From: Deltaproteobacteria bacterium YD0425bin51
GTDB lineage: Bacteria > Desulfobacterota > Desulfobacteria > Desulfobacterales > YD0425bin51
Assembly (NCBI GenBank): GCA_002753225.1
Contig: PDZS01000014.1
Coordinates: forward strand, 31,106-95,105
Reading direction: 5' to 3'
DNA: 64,000 nucleotides
Positions within the stretch are counted from its first letter, which is position 1; each line of letters opens with the position of its first letter. Positions 36,101-45,419 of this stretch are shown here, one piece after another. The position numbers and the translations under genes were made by a program. The notes below the pieces were generated by a model that did not search any database, was not told the origin of the DNA, and saw nothing but the letters and a program-made list of their open reading frames with translations.

Positions 36101-39100
36101 ATATGAACTGGCTATATAAAAAATCAATGAGTGCCCTATAAATTCAAAATCACCATTTTCTAATCCATTCTGGTATGCGTCCATAAATATTGGTAAACTT
36201 TCACGGAGATGAGTTTTCCAGTGAATAATAGTTCCAACTGCAAAATATGTCTTTGTTTTTTCTTTTTTTGAATCAGGGAAATTTGCAAGATCATAGGCAA
36301 GTTTTCCAAAACGATTACCTAAATTTATATCTCCTAATGCACCGCATAATATTATAGCGTAACCCGCATAACTATAAGCACAACTTGAAGTATTCCCATA
36401 TTTTTTTAATAGCTGAATCGCTTTAAACACAAGTAAAGGTATAAGCTCAGGAAGAGTTCGATAAGCAGCACTTCCAATGATTCCAATTATTGAAGTCCCA
36501 GCCAGGATATAACTATCTGTCATTCTAGGAAGATTTTTGAGATCTTCAACTTTTGTTCCTGCTAAAATAATCTTTGTTTTTAAAAATTCTTTTGCAATAT
36601 GAAATATATTAGGTTTTTTAGGGAACTTTATGCCAAGAAGCTTTAAAATATCCAAGGCTGTGTCAATTGCTTCTTTTTGTTTATTTTCTTGGGCAATAAG
36701 AAATCTGATTTTATTCTCATATATTTTTATTTTATCTAGTAAAGTTTTGGCATTTTTTAGAACTATTTCAGATAAAGTGCTCATTAACTCGAAATCTGTA
36801 GTCAAATATGCAGCTTCTGCTGTTTGTATATAAATATCTAAAGTTAAAGCATAATTTGTCTCCCACGAGTTTTCTCCGATTAATCTGATTCCATCTTTTA
36901 AATAATTTAAAGATGGTTCATAAGCAGCAGAAGCTTTTGCTCTTTTTCCTGCTAAAAGATTCATTTGAGCAAGCTTATTTTTTTCTGCCTGATCTATAAT
37001 CAACTCAGAACCTAAATTAAGATGATTTACAATATTAAATAATTTTTCTAAACGTTTTTCTTCAGAAGAAGTTTCAAGGATAAGCCTACCGATTTTTAAA
37101 TGGATTTCTTTCTGACGTTTCTCAGTCATTAGAGAACAGGCTGCTTGCTGAACTTTGTCATGTAGGAATTTATACATGACAATTGAATTGTCATCGTTGT
37201 CAGTTATAAATTTATAAGAATTATCGATAGGTATAATCAAACCTTCTTTTATTGCTTCCCATAGGTCTTCCGCTGTTTGAACAGACGATTTTCTATTAAC
37301 TATTGAAAGAGTTTTTAAATCAAATATATTTCCAATACATGCTGCTATAAGCAAAATATCTTGACTCTTATTAGAAAGTTTTTTAATTTTAACTGCCATC
37401 AAATCAATAACATTATCTGTTATATTCTGTCTTTTTATTTCACTTATATTATATATCCAGCTACCCTGAATCTCATCAAAGAAAATAAGTTTATTATCAT
37501 AAAGGGAATGCAAAAACTGGTTTACAAAAAATGGGTTTCCATAAGTTTTTTCAAAACAGATTTGTGCCAAAGACATAGAGGAAAAATCATTAGATTTAAT
37601 GGTATCTATAATAAACTGGTGAATTTGCTCAAGTGATAAATTGTTCAAAATAAGTTTATTAAGTTTAATATCAACCTTTTGAAGATTTTCAAACATCAGT
37701 TCAACAGGATGAGCCTCGGTTATCTCATTGTCTCGATATGCACATATTATAAGAATATGATTTATATCAATGTCATTCATTAAAAGCTCAATCATTTTAA
37801 TCGAAGGAATATCTGACCACTGCAGATCATCTATAAAGATTACTACTGGATGATCTCTTGATGTAAATGCTCGTACAAAATTTTTAAATACAATGTTAAA
37901 CCGATTTTGTGATTCTGCGGGGGGAAGCTCTTCAGGAGGATTATGCCTACCTATAATAAGTTCTAATTCAGGGAGTACTGAGATTATTAATTGACCATTT
38001 GGACCCAAAAATTTTAATAAGTTTTCTCTTAATTTTATTAAATTATCTTCACTTTCAGCTAAAAATTGTCTTATAAGTCCGCAAAAGGCTTGAATCAATG
38101 CTGTATAAGGGATATTTTTCTTGAATTGGTCATATTTTCCTGAAATAAAATATCCTCTTTTTTCTGTTATTGGTTTATAAATTTCATGTACAATAGCAGA
38201 TTTTCCAATCCCTGATGAACCTGGTATTATAACAATTTTTTTACTCCCTTCGGATACATCGTTAAAAGCTGACCATAACATCTCTATTTCCTTTTCTCTT
38301 CCATAAAGCTTTTGCGGTGGTCTAAACTTTTTTGAAATATCCTTTTGTCCAATTAAAAAATTTTCGATTACACCATTTTGTTCAAATTGTTTCAAACAGA
38401 GCTTAAGATCAGCTATGATTCCAAATGCACTTTGATATCGGTCTTCTGCAGTTTTAGCCATCAATTTTGAAACTATATCAGAAATAGGTTTGTAAATAGT
38501 TGGATTTAATTGATGCAGTGGAACAGGCATTTTAGCTATATGGCTATGAATCAGTTCCATAGGGTCGAAAACTTCAAAAGGTAATTTATTTGAAAGCATT
38601 TTATAAAAAGTTACGCCAAGGGAGTAATAGTCACTTCGATAATCAACAGTTCGGTTCATTCTGCCTGTTTGTTCAGGAGAGATATAAGCGAGACTACCTT
38701 CGATAAACTTTGGATTTAGAATTTCCTGATTTTCTGTAGATAATTCAGTTGATATGCCAAAATCTATTATTTTTACTGTTCCTGTAATAGCATTTAAAAT
38801 AATATTTGCTGGGTTTATATCTTTGTGGATAATATTTGTATTATGAATTTTACTCAATATTTCAGTAAGTTGAATAGCTATATTAAGAAATATAATAAAT
38901 TCTAGTTTTTTTTTATTCAATGTTCGTTCTAATGATTCTCCGCCAAAATCTTCTAAAATCATGACCAAAGTATTATTATATTTTTCTAAGGCATAAACCT
39001 CTATAATGCCGTTCATTTTCAATCTCTGGGTTATTTCAAATTCTCTTTTAAAACGAGATAGTTCATCTTGAGATGGGTATTCGTTTTTAAGCATTTTTAA

Positions 39101-39202
39101 TATAACAGGCTTTTTATGAATATTTTTTTTACTACTAAAAATAATAGAATTTTGGCTTTCATAGATTTTTTCAATCATTTCATAGCCAGGAATTTTAATC
39201 AT
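33149..39202 (-). CDS. Giant Ser/Thr-kinase / AAA ATPase / GAF / hybrid histidine kinase
   Basis: A 2017-residue cytoplasmic signalling protein. Domains in order: protein kinase-like (about 5-275), AAA ATPase (about 295-560; Walker A GSSGIGKS near 320, Walker B VVIFIDDLQW), TPR-like helical array (about 700-1290), GAF (about 1320-1490), HisKA/ATPase (His of VVHDLKNP near 1662; DNGPGIS, GTGLGMA) and a receiver (about 1897-2017; AEDN, VVLMDVEMPEMNG, MTAHAM, ISKPIK). The kinase part lacks the Gly loop, and its catalytic loop reads HKDINPANI, with Asn in place of the usual Lys, while DFG is kept. It may be weak or regulatory. GAGGAA precedes the ATG. Its C-terminal module is closely related to that of the hybrid kinase at 40330. 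Confidence 0.95.
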   Translation of the reverse strand: MIKIPGYEMIEKIYESQNSIIFSSKKNIHKKPVILKMLKNEYPSQDELSRFKREFEITQRLKMNGIIEVYALEKYNNTLVMILEDFGGESLERTLNKKKLEFIIFLNIAIQLTEILSKIHNTNIIHKDINPANIILNAITGTVKIIDFGISTELSTENQEILNPKFIEGSLAYISPEQTGRMNRTVDYRSDYYSLGVTFYKMLSNKLPFEVFDPMELIHSHIAKMPVPLHQLNPTIYKPISDIVSKLMAKTAEDRYQSAFGIIADLKLCLKQFEQNGVIENFLIGQKDISKKFRPPQKLYGREKEIEMLWSAFNDVSEGSKKIVIIPGSSGIGKSAIVHEIYKPITEKRGYFISGKYDQFKKNIPYTALIQAFCGLIRQFLAESEDNLIKLRENLLKFLGPNGQLIISVLPELELIIGRHNPPEELPPAESQNRFNIVFKNFVRAFTSRDHPVVIFIDDLQWSDIPSIKMIELLMNDIDINHILIICAYRDNEITEAHPVELMFENLQKVDIKLNKLILNNLSLEQIHQFIIDTIKSNDFSSMSLAQICFEKTYGNPFFVNQFLHSLYDNKLIFFDEIQGSWIYNISEIKRQNITDNVIDLMAVKIKKLSNKSQDILLIAACIGNIFDLKTLSIVNRKSSVQTAEDLWEAIKEGLIIPIDNSYKFITDNDDNSIVMYKFLHDKVQQAACSLMTEKRQKEIHLKIGRLILETSSEEKRLEKLFNIVNHLNLGSELIIDQAEKNKLAQMNLLAGKRAKASAAYEPSLNYLKDGIRLIGENSWETNYALTLDIYIQTAEAAYLTTDFELMSTLSEIVLKNAKTLLDKIKIYENKIRFLIAQENKQKEAIDTALDILKLLGIKFPKKPNIFHIAKEFLKTKIILAGTKVEDLKNLPRMTDSYILAGTSIIGIIGSAAYRTLPELIPLLVFKAIQLLKKYGNTSSCAYSYAGYAIILCGALGDINLGNRFGKLAYDLANFPDSKKEKTKTYFAVGTIIHWKTHLRESLPIFMDAYQNGLENGDFEFIGHSLIFYIASSYYLGKELNGLENEIKKYRDLIAQLKLGTILPYAKLWRAVVLSLLGRTENPCLLICEEYDENEMLPLYQEVNDKTAICILFFNKLILSYLFQDYQTAIQCSEISEKNLDGVIGSSLIPIFYLYNSLTMLAIFANEKKTVQKRFLKKISKNQKKMEKWAHYASSNYLHKWYLVEAEISRVKGNGFLAMQYYNKAIDLAKENDYIQEQALANELAGMFYLSISQENIAKVYLKEAYYLYNKWGAKAKVSILENRYPNVLKKISSKYDPDFITRSTITASTGTVSCNIDLASVMKASLAISSEIVLTELLKRMIYIVIENAGAQRGILLIEKDEQFFIYAEGRIDDKKLTIMQLTPLESLEDDNLILPISIIKYVIRLKEFIVVDDANIDKHFSKDAYIIRNKPKSILCQPILNKGKLKGILYLENNLTTEAFTPDRVEVLRLLSSQAAISIDNASLYSQLTDKNRDLKLIYEQVNHLLEATKEMSKAKNKVNASQIAMSRMLALESKTKFVDIKLYLPKQSANSFIGYMLWQENRLQNDPTPYDVDFDKANFLKNIKEIFKTADTIIIPLMSKKNRNAYIEIRCNSSEYILNESSWNFIAGIIHSLALTIENIESEENNRMATIGAMAASVVHDLKNPIGIIIGYANLASSDDITTSKRHEYLDIVIKEATRMSLMAHEVLEFSKGELNLQIDENNSKEYMKDLVDMLTPIFIHNNMKLEYEDIYNGIIKFDSEKIRRVILNIATNARDAMIAAKTKDPLFCLKFLRGYKGIQILAKDNGPGISEHIKSTIFEPFVTFGKSHGTGLGMAIVKKIVTAHQGSIDFETEIGKGTTFKIFLPLDEQILNKKENIEKKILPEVNEVKKNNIRILIAEDNILNQQLILRYLNKAGYSADIVSNGKETLSALEKHSYDVVLMDVEMPEMNGIEATKKIRSHDSLTVNRDVPIIAMTAHAMQRDNDPCLQAGMNDYISKPIKPNLLLEIVEKWI

Positions 39203-39285
39203 TTTATTCCTCTATTTATTAAATTAATTGTATATTATATATTATATGTTATGATAAAATTATCAATAAAAAAAGAGGATTATAT

Positions 39286-40305
39286 ATGGAACCAATCGAT
39301 AGCAAAATTTTTTCTAATGAATTGAAATGTGAAGATATATTTATTCAAAATAATGGGAAAGAGATCTTTTTAAACAGAATTTATTCCTCATCTAAAGAAA
39401 TTAAAAAAAGCATCATTTTAGCACCTGGACTTGGCAACAACGGAAACCTTTTTAGACTTGATAGACTGGGGCGGTGCGGTTCTTTAAAAGATAATAAATC
39501 TTTTGCAAATATGCTGGCATTAGAAGGGTTTAATGTATATCTTTATCATCCTGGTTATGCTGAAAATATTTATAACAATTATGTTAGTCAATATTGCCGA
39601 CAAAGCAGATATTACGGTAAAAGGTATAAGGCTTCTTCAACACTTGGAATAGATGAAATTGTCAATATTGAAATGCCTATGATTATAGAATATGTACATA
39701 ATTATTCTCAAGGGAAGGAGATATCATGGATTGGCTATAGCATGGGAGGAATGATAATCTATTTTTATTTTGCAAAATATCAAGATGACAGAATAGACCG
39801 TGTTATTACCATAGGTAGTCCTTTTTCAGGTAGCTTGCTTTTCACATGTATTGTTCCGTTTATAAATTTTTCTAACAAATTTATAAAATATACACCAAAA
39901 TTTTTACTCCAATATAATCCTGGAAGTCTTTTGTTTTTTAATCCATTGAACATAAACAGAATGATTTTACAAACATTTTTAGAAAAAGTTTTAGAACCAA
40001 ATACAGCTTCACTTGAAAAATATTTTTCTAACAATCAATTCTGCGGCTTTTCTTCACAAGCAAAATATTTAGAGTTTGTAAATAACCTTAAATATTTGAA
40101 AGAGAGTAAAAAATTCCTATTTTTTTTCGGATCAAATGATATGATTGCGCTTCCTGACAACATTTTTCTCGTACATCAGATTATTAGTCCTGATGATCAC
40201 GAAAATCTTATAGAAGTTACTTCATCCGGTCATTTCGATTTAATCATAGGCAATAACGCTAAAGAGAAAGTCTGGATTCCGTCTGTTAATTGGCTAAATT
40301 TATGA
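39286..40305 (+). CDS. Alpha/beta hydrolase, lipase-like
   Basis: A 339-residue alpha/beta hydrolase. LAPGLGNNGN near 46-55 forms the oxyanion loop. The nucleophile elbow is GYSMGG near 147-152, the acid is the Asp of GSNDMIALPD near 286, and the base is the His of SSGHFDLI near 318. YLYHPGY near 85 and the large hydrophobic cap suggest a lipid or long-chain ester substrate (inference). AGAGGA lies before the ATG. It is divergent from the giant kinase (83-base AT-rich intergenic with TATATTATATATTATA) and convergent with the second hybrid kinase. Confidence 0.88.
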   Translation: MEPIDSKIFSNELKCEDIFIQNNGKEIFLNRIYSSSKEIKKSIILAPGLGNNGNLFRLDRLGRCGSLKDNKSFANMLALEGFNVYLYHPGYAENIYNNYVSQYCRQSRYYGKRYKASSTLGIDEIVNIEMPMIIEYVHNYSQGKEISWIGYSMGGMIIYFYFAKYQDDRIDRVITIGSPFSGSLLFTCIVPFINFSNKFIKYTPKFLLQYNPGSLLFFNPLNINRMILQTFLEKVLEPNTASLEKYFSNNQFCGFSSQAKYLEFVNNLKYLKESKKFLFFFGSNDMIALPDNIFLVHQIISPDDHENLIEVTSSGHFDLIIGNNAKEKVWIPSVNWLNL

Positions 40306-40329
40306 AATATAATGATGGCCAAGTTAGCT

Positions 40330-43300
40330 TTAAAATAAGAGATATCGATTAAGCATTTCTAACAGTTTTTCTGTTTTTATAGGCTTGCTGATACAATCAT
40401 TCATTCCGTGCATTATACATTTTTCTAATTCTTCTTTCCCTCCATGAGCAGTTAATGCAATTATAGGAATATTATGATTAATTACCTTTGAATTAGCATC
40501 TCTAATAACTGAAGCTGTTTCATATCCATTTAATTCAGGCATTTCAATATCCATAAATATTATGTCATAGCTGTTTGTTTCAAGCATTTGTACTGCGATC
40601 TTTCCATTTTCTGCAGCATCAGCCTTAAAATAATATTTTTCAAGCACTTTTAAGAATATCATCTGATTTAGCTCATTGTCTTCAACCAATAATATTTTTA
40701 ATTTCTCTTTTTTTTCGATTGGCATTATTAATTGGGGATTTTCTATTTCTATATCTTTTTTAATAATAACAGACAGGGAATAATCGAGAGGAATTAAGAC
40801 ATTAAATGTTGTCCCTATATTTTTTTGAGTTTCAAATTCAATTTTTCCTCCGTGAGATTCTACGATTTTTTTCACTATCGCCATACCAAGACCTGTTCCA
40901 TGACTTTTCCCATGAGTAACAAAAGGCTCAAAAATAGTTGCCTGAATATGCTCAGGAATACCTGGACCGTTATCTTTTGCAATAAACACAGGATTATTAT
41001 TTTGTTTTTTTATAATTAATTTAAATATAGGAGTTTTTGTTTTAGAATCATAAATTGCATCTCTTGCATTAGTAGCTAAATTTAATATTACTCGTCTGAT
41101 TTTATCTAAATCAAGGGTCAAATCTCCATTATATTCATCGTCGTAAATAAATTGAATCTTTTTTTCAAGAAATAATGGGGTAAGAGTCTTTGCAACATCT
41201 GATAAATATTGAGTTGAATTTATCTTTTCTTTTTTAAGGGTTATTTCTCCGCGGCTGAATTCTAAAATTTCATGAGCCATGTCTGACATGCGCTGTGCTT
41301 CTTTTTTTATAGTATCTAAATATGTAAGCCTAAGCTCAATACCGATGTCAGCATCTCCTGCCATGTCAGAATATCCAATTATAGCGCTTATCGGATTTTT
41401 TAAGTCATGAATAATTGCAGCAGCCATGCTTCCAATACTTGATAGTCTTTTATATTCATTTGCCTCAAGATTTTCCAGAGTCAATAATAAAGAACTTGAA
41501 ACGCCTCTTATTAAATTTATTGAATTGCTTATATCTTTAGGGATTGAAATAAATTTAATTTCCAATACACAAGTGGCTCTATCTCCTTTGCATATTGGAA
41601 TAACAAGGGTATCATCCTTTATTGCAATATCATTTAATCCCTTTAATTTAAAAGATTGATCATAAGAAACATTTGATGGAGAAGGTTCATATATGTTGAC
41701 GCTATTATTCCATAAGGGATAGCAGTAAAATAATTCTCCTGATTTTTGAGGTAAATAAGCATTCGCTTCAAAAATTTTAGTATTTAAAAGCTGAGACAAA
41801 TAAAATAATGCTGTTTCGCATGCTTTGATTTTAGTCTTTGCAACGGTCATGCCCTTTGTTGCATCAAGAAGATTAAAGATTTGTTCATTTAAAACCTGAA
41901 GGAATTTTCTGGATTGGGTCAATTCAGCATGAAATCGCATTCTGGATATAAGTTCATTTTTTGAAAAAGGTTTTATAATATAATCATTTCCGCCTGATAA
42001 AAATCCGCTTATTAGGTCCCTTTCCTGATTTTTTGCTGTCAAAAATATAATAGGAATATCTTCTTTTGCGTAAGTTTCTCTTATATTGTTTGCTAACATA
42101 TAACCGTTCATTTTGGGCATCATAACATCTAAAAGTATTATATCAGGAGTAAATCCCTTTAATTTTTTAAGCGCTTCCATTCCTGACTGTGCAGTTTCTA
42201 TATAAACCCCAAGCATTGTAAGATAATTTGTGAGTACTTTAAGATTTAAGAATTCGTCATCTACCATAAGGACTTTCTTGCTTTTTAATATATTATCCTT
42301 GCTTATTTCAAGTTCAGCTTCAATCTCACTTTCGCTACCAGAATTGATTTTATTCTGGATTTCTTTGTTTATATAATTAAATTCTTTTTCTTTTTTTTCT
42401 TTGCTTACAGGTAGTGTAAATTTAAAAGTAGCACCAGCTCCTAATGCAGATTCTATCCAAATTTTTCCGCCATGCAGTTCAATTAATTTTTTTGTTATTG
42501 ACAGCCCAAGACCGGTTCCTCCATATTCTCTTTCAATAGATCCGTCTGCTTGTGTAAAGGATTGAAATATCATATTCTGTTTATCTTGTGCAATTCCGAT
42601 ACCTTCATCTTTAACGCTTATCTCAATCATATCAATATCAGTTTGTGATAATTGAGCAGATATAATTATTTCCCCTTTTTCTGAAAACTTTATGGCATTT
42701 CCTATTAAATTCTGAAATATCTGATGCAGCCTGTTTTCGTCCCCATAAACAAAGGGAATATTATCCGATATCTTATTTTTTATTTGAAGGTTTTTTGATC
42801 CCATAAGAGATTTTGAAAATGATATAATAATTTCAGCAATCTGACGGATGTCAGTCGATTTGAGATTTAAATTAAGATTCTTATGCTTAAGCTTTGAAAA
42901 ATCCAATATGTCATTAACAAGAGATATCAGTCTTTTACCGCTTGAAATTATCATCTCTAGAGTTTCTTTCTGGTTTTTATTCAAGCGGCCGCAGGCTCCA
43001 TCAATCATTGATTCAGCAAGCCCTGCTATTGCATTTAATGGTGTCCTAAATTCATGAGAAGTGTTTGCTAAAAATTCATCTTTAAGTTTATCAAGCTTTG
43101 TTAATTCTATATTTTTATTCTCAAGGTCTTTTGATAATACTTCAACTGTTACAAATGCTTTAGAAAATAATCTGGAAAGAAGATATGCCTGTGAAAAGAA
43201 AAATATAAAAACTCCAAAATGAACCATATAAAAACTGTAAATAAGCATCTGTGCATAAAGGATGTCATTTACTGCTGTAAAAAGTAAAACAATAAAACCC

Positions 43301-44361
43301 AAAAGAAAAATACCAACCCCTTCTCTTTTTTTGAAAAAAGCTTTTATTAATTGATAAATCATATAGATAGTTAATATTAAAAAGATAATTTCATATATTG
43401 TTACTGTATGAGTAAAAAAATAAGGAGGAAAAAAAATTACAAAAAAAGAAAAAATAAGTCCAAGCATCTGGGATAATTTAACTAAAATTCTATGACAATC
43501 ATACGGAAATAAAGAATGCGTAAACATAGTAAAGCATGGAAATGACAGATAAAACATTAAATATTGGGTCTTCATATAAAATACCCAGCTTATATTAGGG
43601 AAAATATTTAAAATAAACATTTCATTAGTAAATATAAGCCTACCGCTCATTATAAAACAAAATAATCCAAAATAAAGTGCTGATTTATCCTTTTTCCTCA
43701 GGCTAAAAATAGCAAAGTGATAAAGTCCCATGATTAAGAGACTTCCACATAAAAATATGTCAAATGAATTAGATTTGAGATATTTTCTTGATACATCTTT
43801 TTGCATCCCCATTTCTACAATATCCCAGAATCCGGCTTCTTTATGGTGGAAATTTGATATTAAAACAAAAATATCAAGGTAATCAATTTCAGGCTTATAA
43901 TATACTACATGAGGAAGAACCCCAGGTACTGAATCATTTTTGTTTTTTCCTGTTATTCCAACAGAAGTTACTTTTTTACCATTTATATAAAAATCAAAAG
44001 CTGTTCCAAGCAGGATAAACTTAAAACCTAAAATTTCATTTTTAAAACTACTGTTTAATAAAACCCTTAAATAAAAAGTAGCATAACCATCTCCTGAAAG
44101 TTTTTTACCTTTAACTTTATATCCATTCCATGTTGAAGGGACATAAATAAAGCCTGTTTCTTTAGAAAGAGGCTTTTTAGTAAACTCTTCCCAGTAAAAT
44201 TTCCATTCTCCTGAAAGGTCAACTGTCCCATCTTTTTCAAAATCCCAGCTCCTTAAATCAAGAACCCCTTTCACTGCTTTTGGAAGTTCTCTTTTATTGC
44301 TGCATGAAATACAAAATAGACTTAAGGAACATAAGAAATAAATAAAATATTTAATTTTCAT
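40330..44361 (-). CDS. Membrane double hybrid histidine kinase with 7TM-DISM sensor
   Basis: A 1343-residue protein. The N-terminus has a signal sequence with a lipoprotein-like ISC site (Cys20). Then come an extracytoplasmic beta-rich domain (WDFEKDGTVDLSGEWKFYWE, about 35-185) and seven membrane segments (about 200-395), the 7TMR-DISM layout. Cytoplasmic parts: kinase 1 (SHEFRTPLN, His near 433, full ATPase), receiver 1 (about 695-815; ILLDVMMPKMNG), linker, kinase 2 (IIHDLKNP, His near 984, full ATPase) and receiver 2 (about 1221-1343; IIFMDIEMPELNG). Two complete kinase-receiver pairs in one chain is unusual. The second pair is closely related to the C-terminus of the 33149 gene. Repeat R2 lies upstream. 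Confidence 0.93.
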   Translation of the reverse strand: MKIKYFIYFLCSLSLFCISCSNKRELPKAVKGVLDLRSWDFEKDGTVDLSGEWKFYWEEFTKKPLSKETGFIYVPSTWNGYKVKGKKLSGDGYATFYLRVLLNSSFKNEILGFKFILLGTAFDFYINGKKVTSVGITGKNKNDSVPGVLPHVVYYKPEIDYLDIFVLISNFHHKEAGFWDIVEMGMQKDVSRKYLKSNSFDIFLCGSLLIMGLYHFAIFSLRKKDKSALYFGLFCFIMSGRLIFTNEMFILNIFPNISWVFYMKTQYLMFYLSFPCFTMFTHSLFPYDCHRILVKLSQMLGLIFSFFVIFFPPYFFTHTVTIYEIIFLILTIYMIYQLIKAFFKKREGVGIFLLGFIVLLFTAVNDILYAQMLIYSFYMVHFGVFIFFFSQAYLLSRLFSKAFVTVEVLSKDLENKNIELTKLDKLKDEFLANTSHEFRTPLNAIAGLAESMIDGACGRLNKNQKETLEMIISSGKRLISLVNDILDFSKLKHKNLNLNLKSTDIRQIAEIIISFSKSLMGSKNLQIKNKISDNIPFVYGDENRLHQIFQNLIGNAIKFSEKGEIIISAQLSQTDIDMIEISVKDEGIGIAQDKQNMIFQSFTQADGSIEREYGGTGLGLSITKKLIELHGGKIWIESALGAGATFKFTLPVSKEKKEKEFNYINKEIQNKINSGSESEIEAELEISKDNILKSKKVLMVDDEFLNLKVLTNYLTMLGVYIETAQSGMEALKKLKGFTPDIILLDVMMPKMNGYMLANNIRETYAKEDIPIIFLTAKNQERDLISGFLSGGNDYIIKPFSKNELISRMRFHAELTQSRKFLQVLNEQIFNLLDATKGMTVAKTKIKACETALFYLSQLLNTKIFEANAYLPQKSGELFYCYPLWNNSVNIYEPSPSNVSYDQSFKLKGLNDIAIKDDTLVIPICKGDRATCVLEIKFISIPKDISNSINLIRGVSSSLLLTLENLEANEYKRLSSIGSMAAAIIHDLKNPISAIIGYSDMAGDADIGIELRLTYLDTIKKEAQRMSDMAHEILEFSRGEITLKKEKINSTQYLSDVAKTLTPLFLEKKIQFIYDDEYNGDLTLDLDKIRRVILNLATNARDAIYDSKTKTPIFKLIIKKQNNNPVFIAKDNGPGIPEHIQATIFEPFVTHGKSHGTGLGMAIVKKIVESHGGKIEFETQKNIGTTFNVLIPLDYSLSVIIKKDIEIENPQLIMPIEKKEKLKILLVEDNELNQMIFLKVLEKYYFKADAAENGKIAVQMLETNSYDIIFMDIEMPELNGYETASVIRDANSKVINHNIPIIALTAHGGKEELEKCIMHGMNDCISKPIKTEKLLEMLNRYLLF

Positions 44362-44525
44362 AACCTATGTATTGCCTTTAAATTGTTTATTTTTAACGGT
44401 ATCTTTTAGTTTTTATTCTTGCAGGTTCAAAATATCACAAAATTTAATATTTTGCTAAAATTTATAGGAGATAAATGCATGAGTTTAAAAAATCTTAAAA
44501 AATATGGTCAAAATTTAGATGTAGA

Positions 44526-44591
44526 TGTAAATATTCTTGTTTTTTATGATGTCTTAATATTATTATAGGGAGTGAGATGGGTTAAATGTCA
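44526..44591 (-). repeat. Dispersed repeat R2, copy 3 (partial)
   Basis: On the minus strand this reads CCATCTCACTCCCTATAATAATATTAAGACATCA and then a run ending CAAGAATATTT, in short pieces the same as copies at 55713 and 59918. About 41 bases of the core are nearly identical; the later part with the AACTGG and ATGAATTAT segments is absent. It holds a perfect TATAAT. It lies about 165 bases upstream of the hybrid kinase start and points toward it. The rest of the 311-base spacer 44362-44672 shows no gene. Confidence 0.75.
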
Positions 44592-44672
44592 GTGTTCAAA
44601 TTAAATTTTAATTAGAGCAAATTAGGCTTTGGAAGTACTTTATTATATTTAATTCAAAAAGGTTTATAATAT

Positions 44673-45104
44673 ATGAAAATATGGCAGCGTGATGTTACAA
44701 TACAAGATTTGCAAGCAAAAGCTAAGGGAACATTATTAGAAAATATAGGAATTGAATTTCTTGAAATTGGAGATGATTTTATTAAGGCAAGAATGCCAGT
44801 AGACTCTCGAACTATCCAGCCATATGGAATACTTCATGGTGGAGCTTCAGTATCTTTAGCAGAAACTTTAGGAAGTGTTGCTGGAAGTCTAAGCATAGAT
44901 AATAGTAAAGAGCGTTGTGTAGGCTTGGAAATCAATGCAAATCATATTCATCCTGTTAATTCTGGATTTGTTTGTGGTATAGTAAAACCAATGCACATTG
45001 GGAAGATGACTCAAATTTGGGAAATAAAAATACATGATGAAAAGAACAAACTGATATGTATTTCCCGTATCACAATGGCAGTATTAAAAAATGAAAAAAA
45101 ATAA
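44673..45104 (+). CDS. PaaI-family hotdog-fold thioesterase
   Basis: A 143-residue hotdog protein with the PaaI signature GILHGGASVSLAETLGS near 52-68, which carries the catalytic acid and the oxyanion backbone. Later GLEINANHIHPV and GKMTQIWEIKI strands complete the fold. Relatives hydrolyse aryl- or acyl-CoA such as phenylacetyl-CoA or 1,4-dihydroxy-2-naphthoyl-CoA. AAAGG precedes the ATG. It is followed after 30 bases by the DUF4389-SPFH pair, possibly one transcript. Confidence 0.9.
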   Translation: MKIWQRDVTIQDLQAKAKGTLLENIGIEFLEIGDDFIKARMPVDSRTIQPYGILHGGASVSLAETLGSVAGSLSIDNSKERCVGLEINANHIHPVNSGFVCGIVKPMHIGKMTQIWEIKIHDEKNKLICISRITMAVLKNEKK

Positions 45105-45134
45105 ATCTTAAACTTTTATCAAGAGAGCCAAACA

Positions 45135-45407
45135 ATGGATATAAAAGACTTAAAAGACAACATAAAAAAACAAACTACATGGGAGCGATTTCTTTTTCTT
45201 GTATTATTTGCTGTTGCCTGCTCTATTTCATCAACAATCATGTGTTTTATAATAATTTTTCAATTTTTATCTACCCTATTAATTGGCCAACCAAATGAAA
45301 GATTATTGATTTTTAGTAAATCACTCAGCAAATACATTTATGAAATTACATTATATTTGAATTTCAATAGTGATGATAAGCCCTTTCCCTTTAATGAATG
45401 GCCATAA
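45135..45407 (+). CDS. DUF4389 membrane protein
   Basis: A 90-residue protein. One or two hydrophobic segments lie at about 18-50, followed by the family hallmarks GQPNERLLIFSKSL and YLNFNSDDKPFPFNEWP. These match DUF4389, a small membrane protein family of unknown function. The next gene, an SPFH/prohibitin, starts 12 bases later, so the two probably act together at the membrane (inference). AAGAGAG precedes the ATG. Confidence 0.88.
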   Translation: MDIKDLKDNIKKQTTWERFLFLVLFAVACSISSTIMCFIIIFQFLSTLLIGQPNERLLIFSKSLSKYIYEITLYLNFNSDDKPFPFNEWP

Positions 45408-45419
45408 AAAGGAGGCTAT

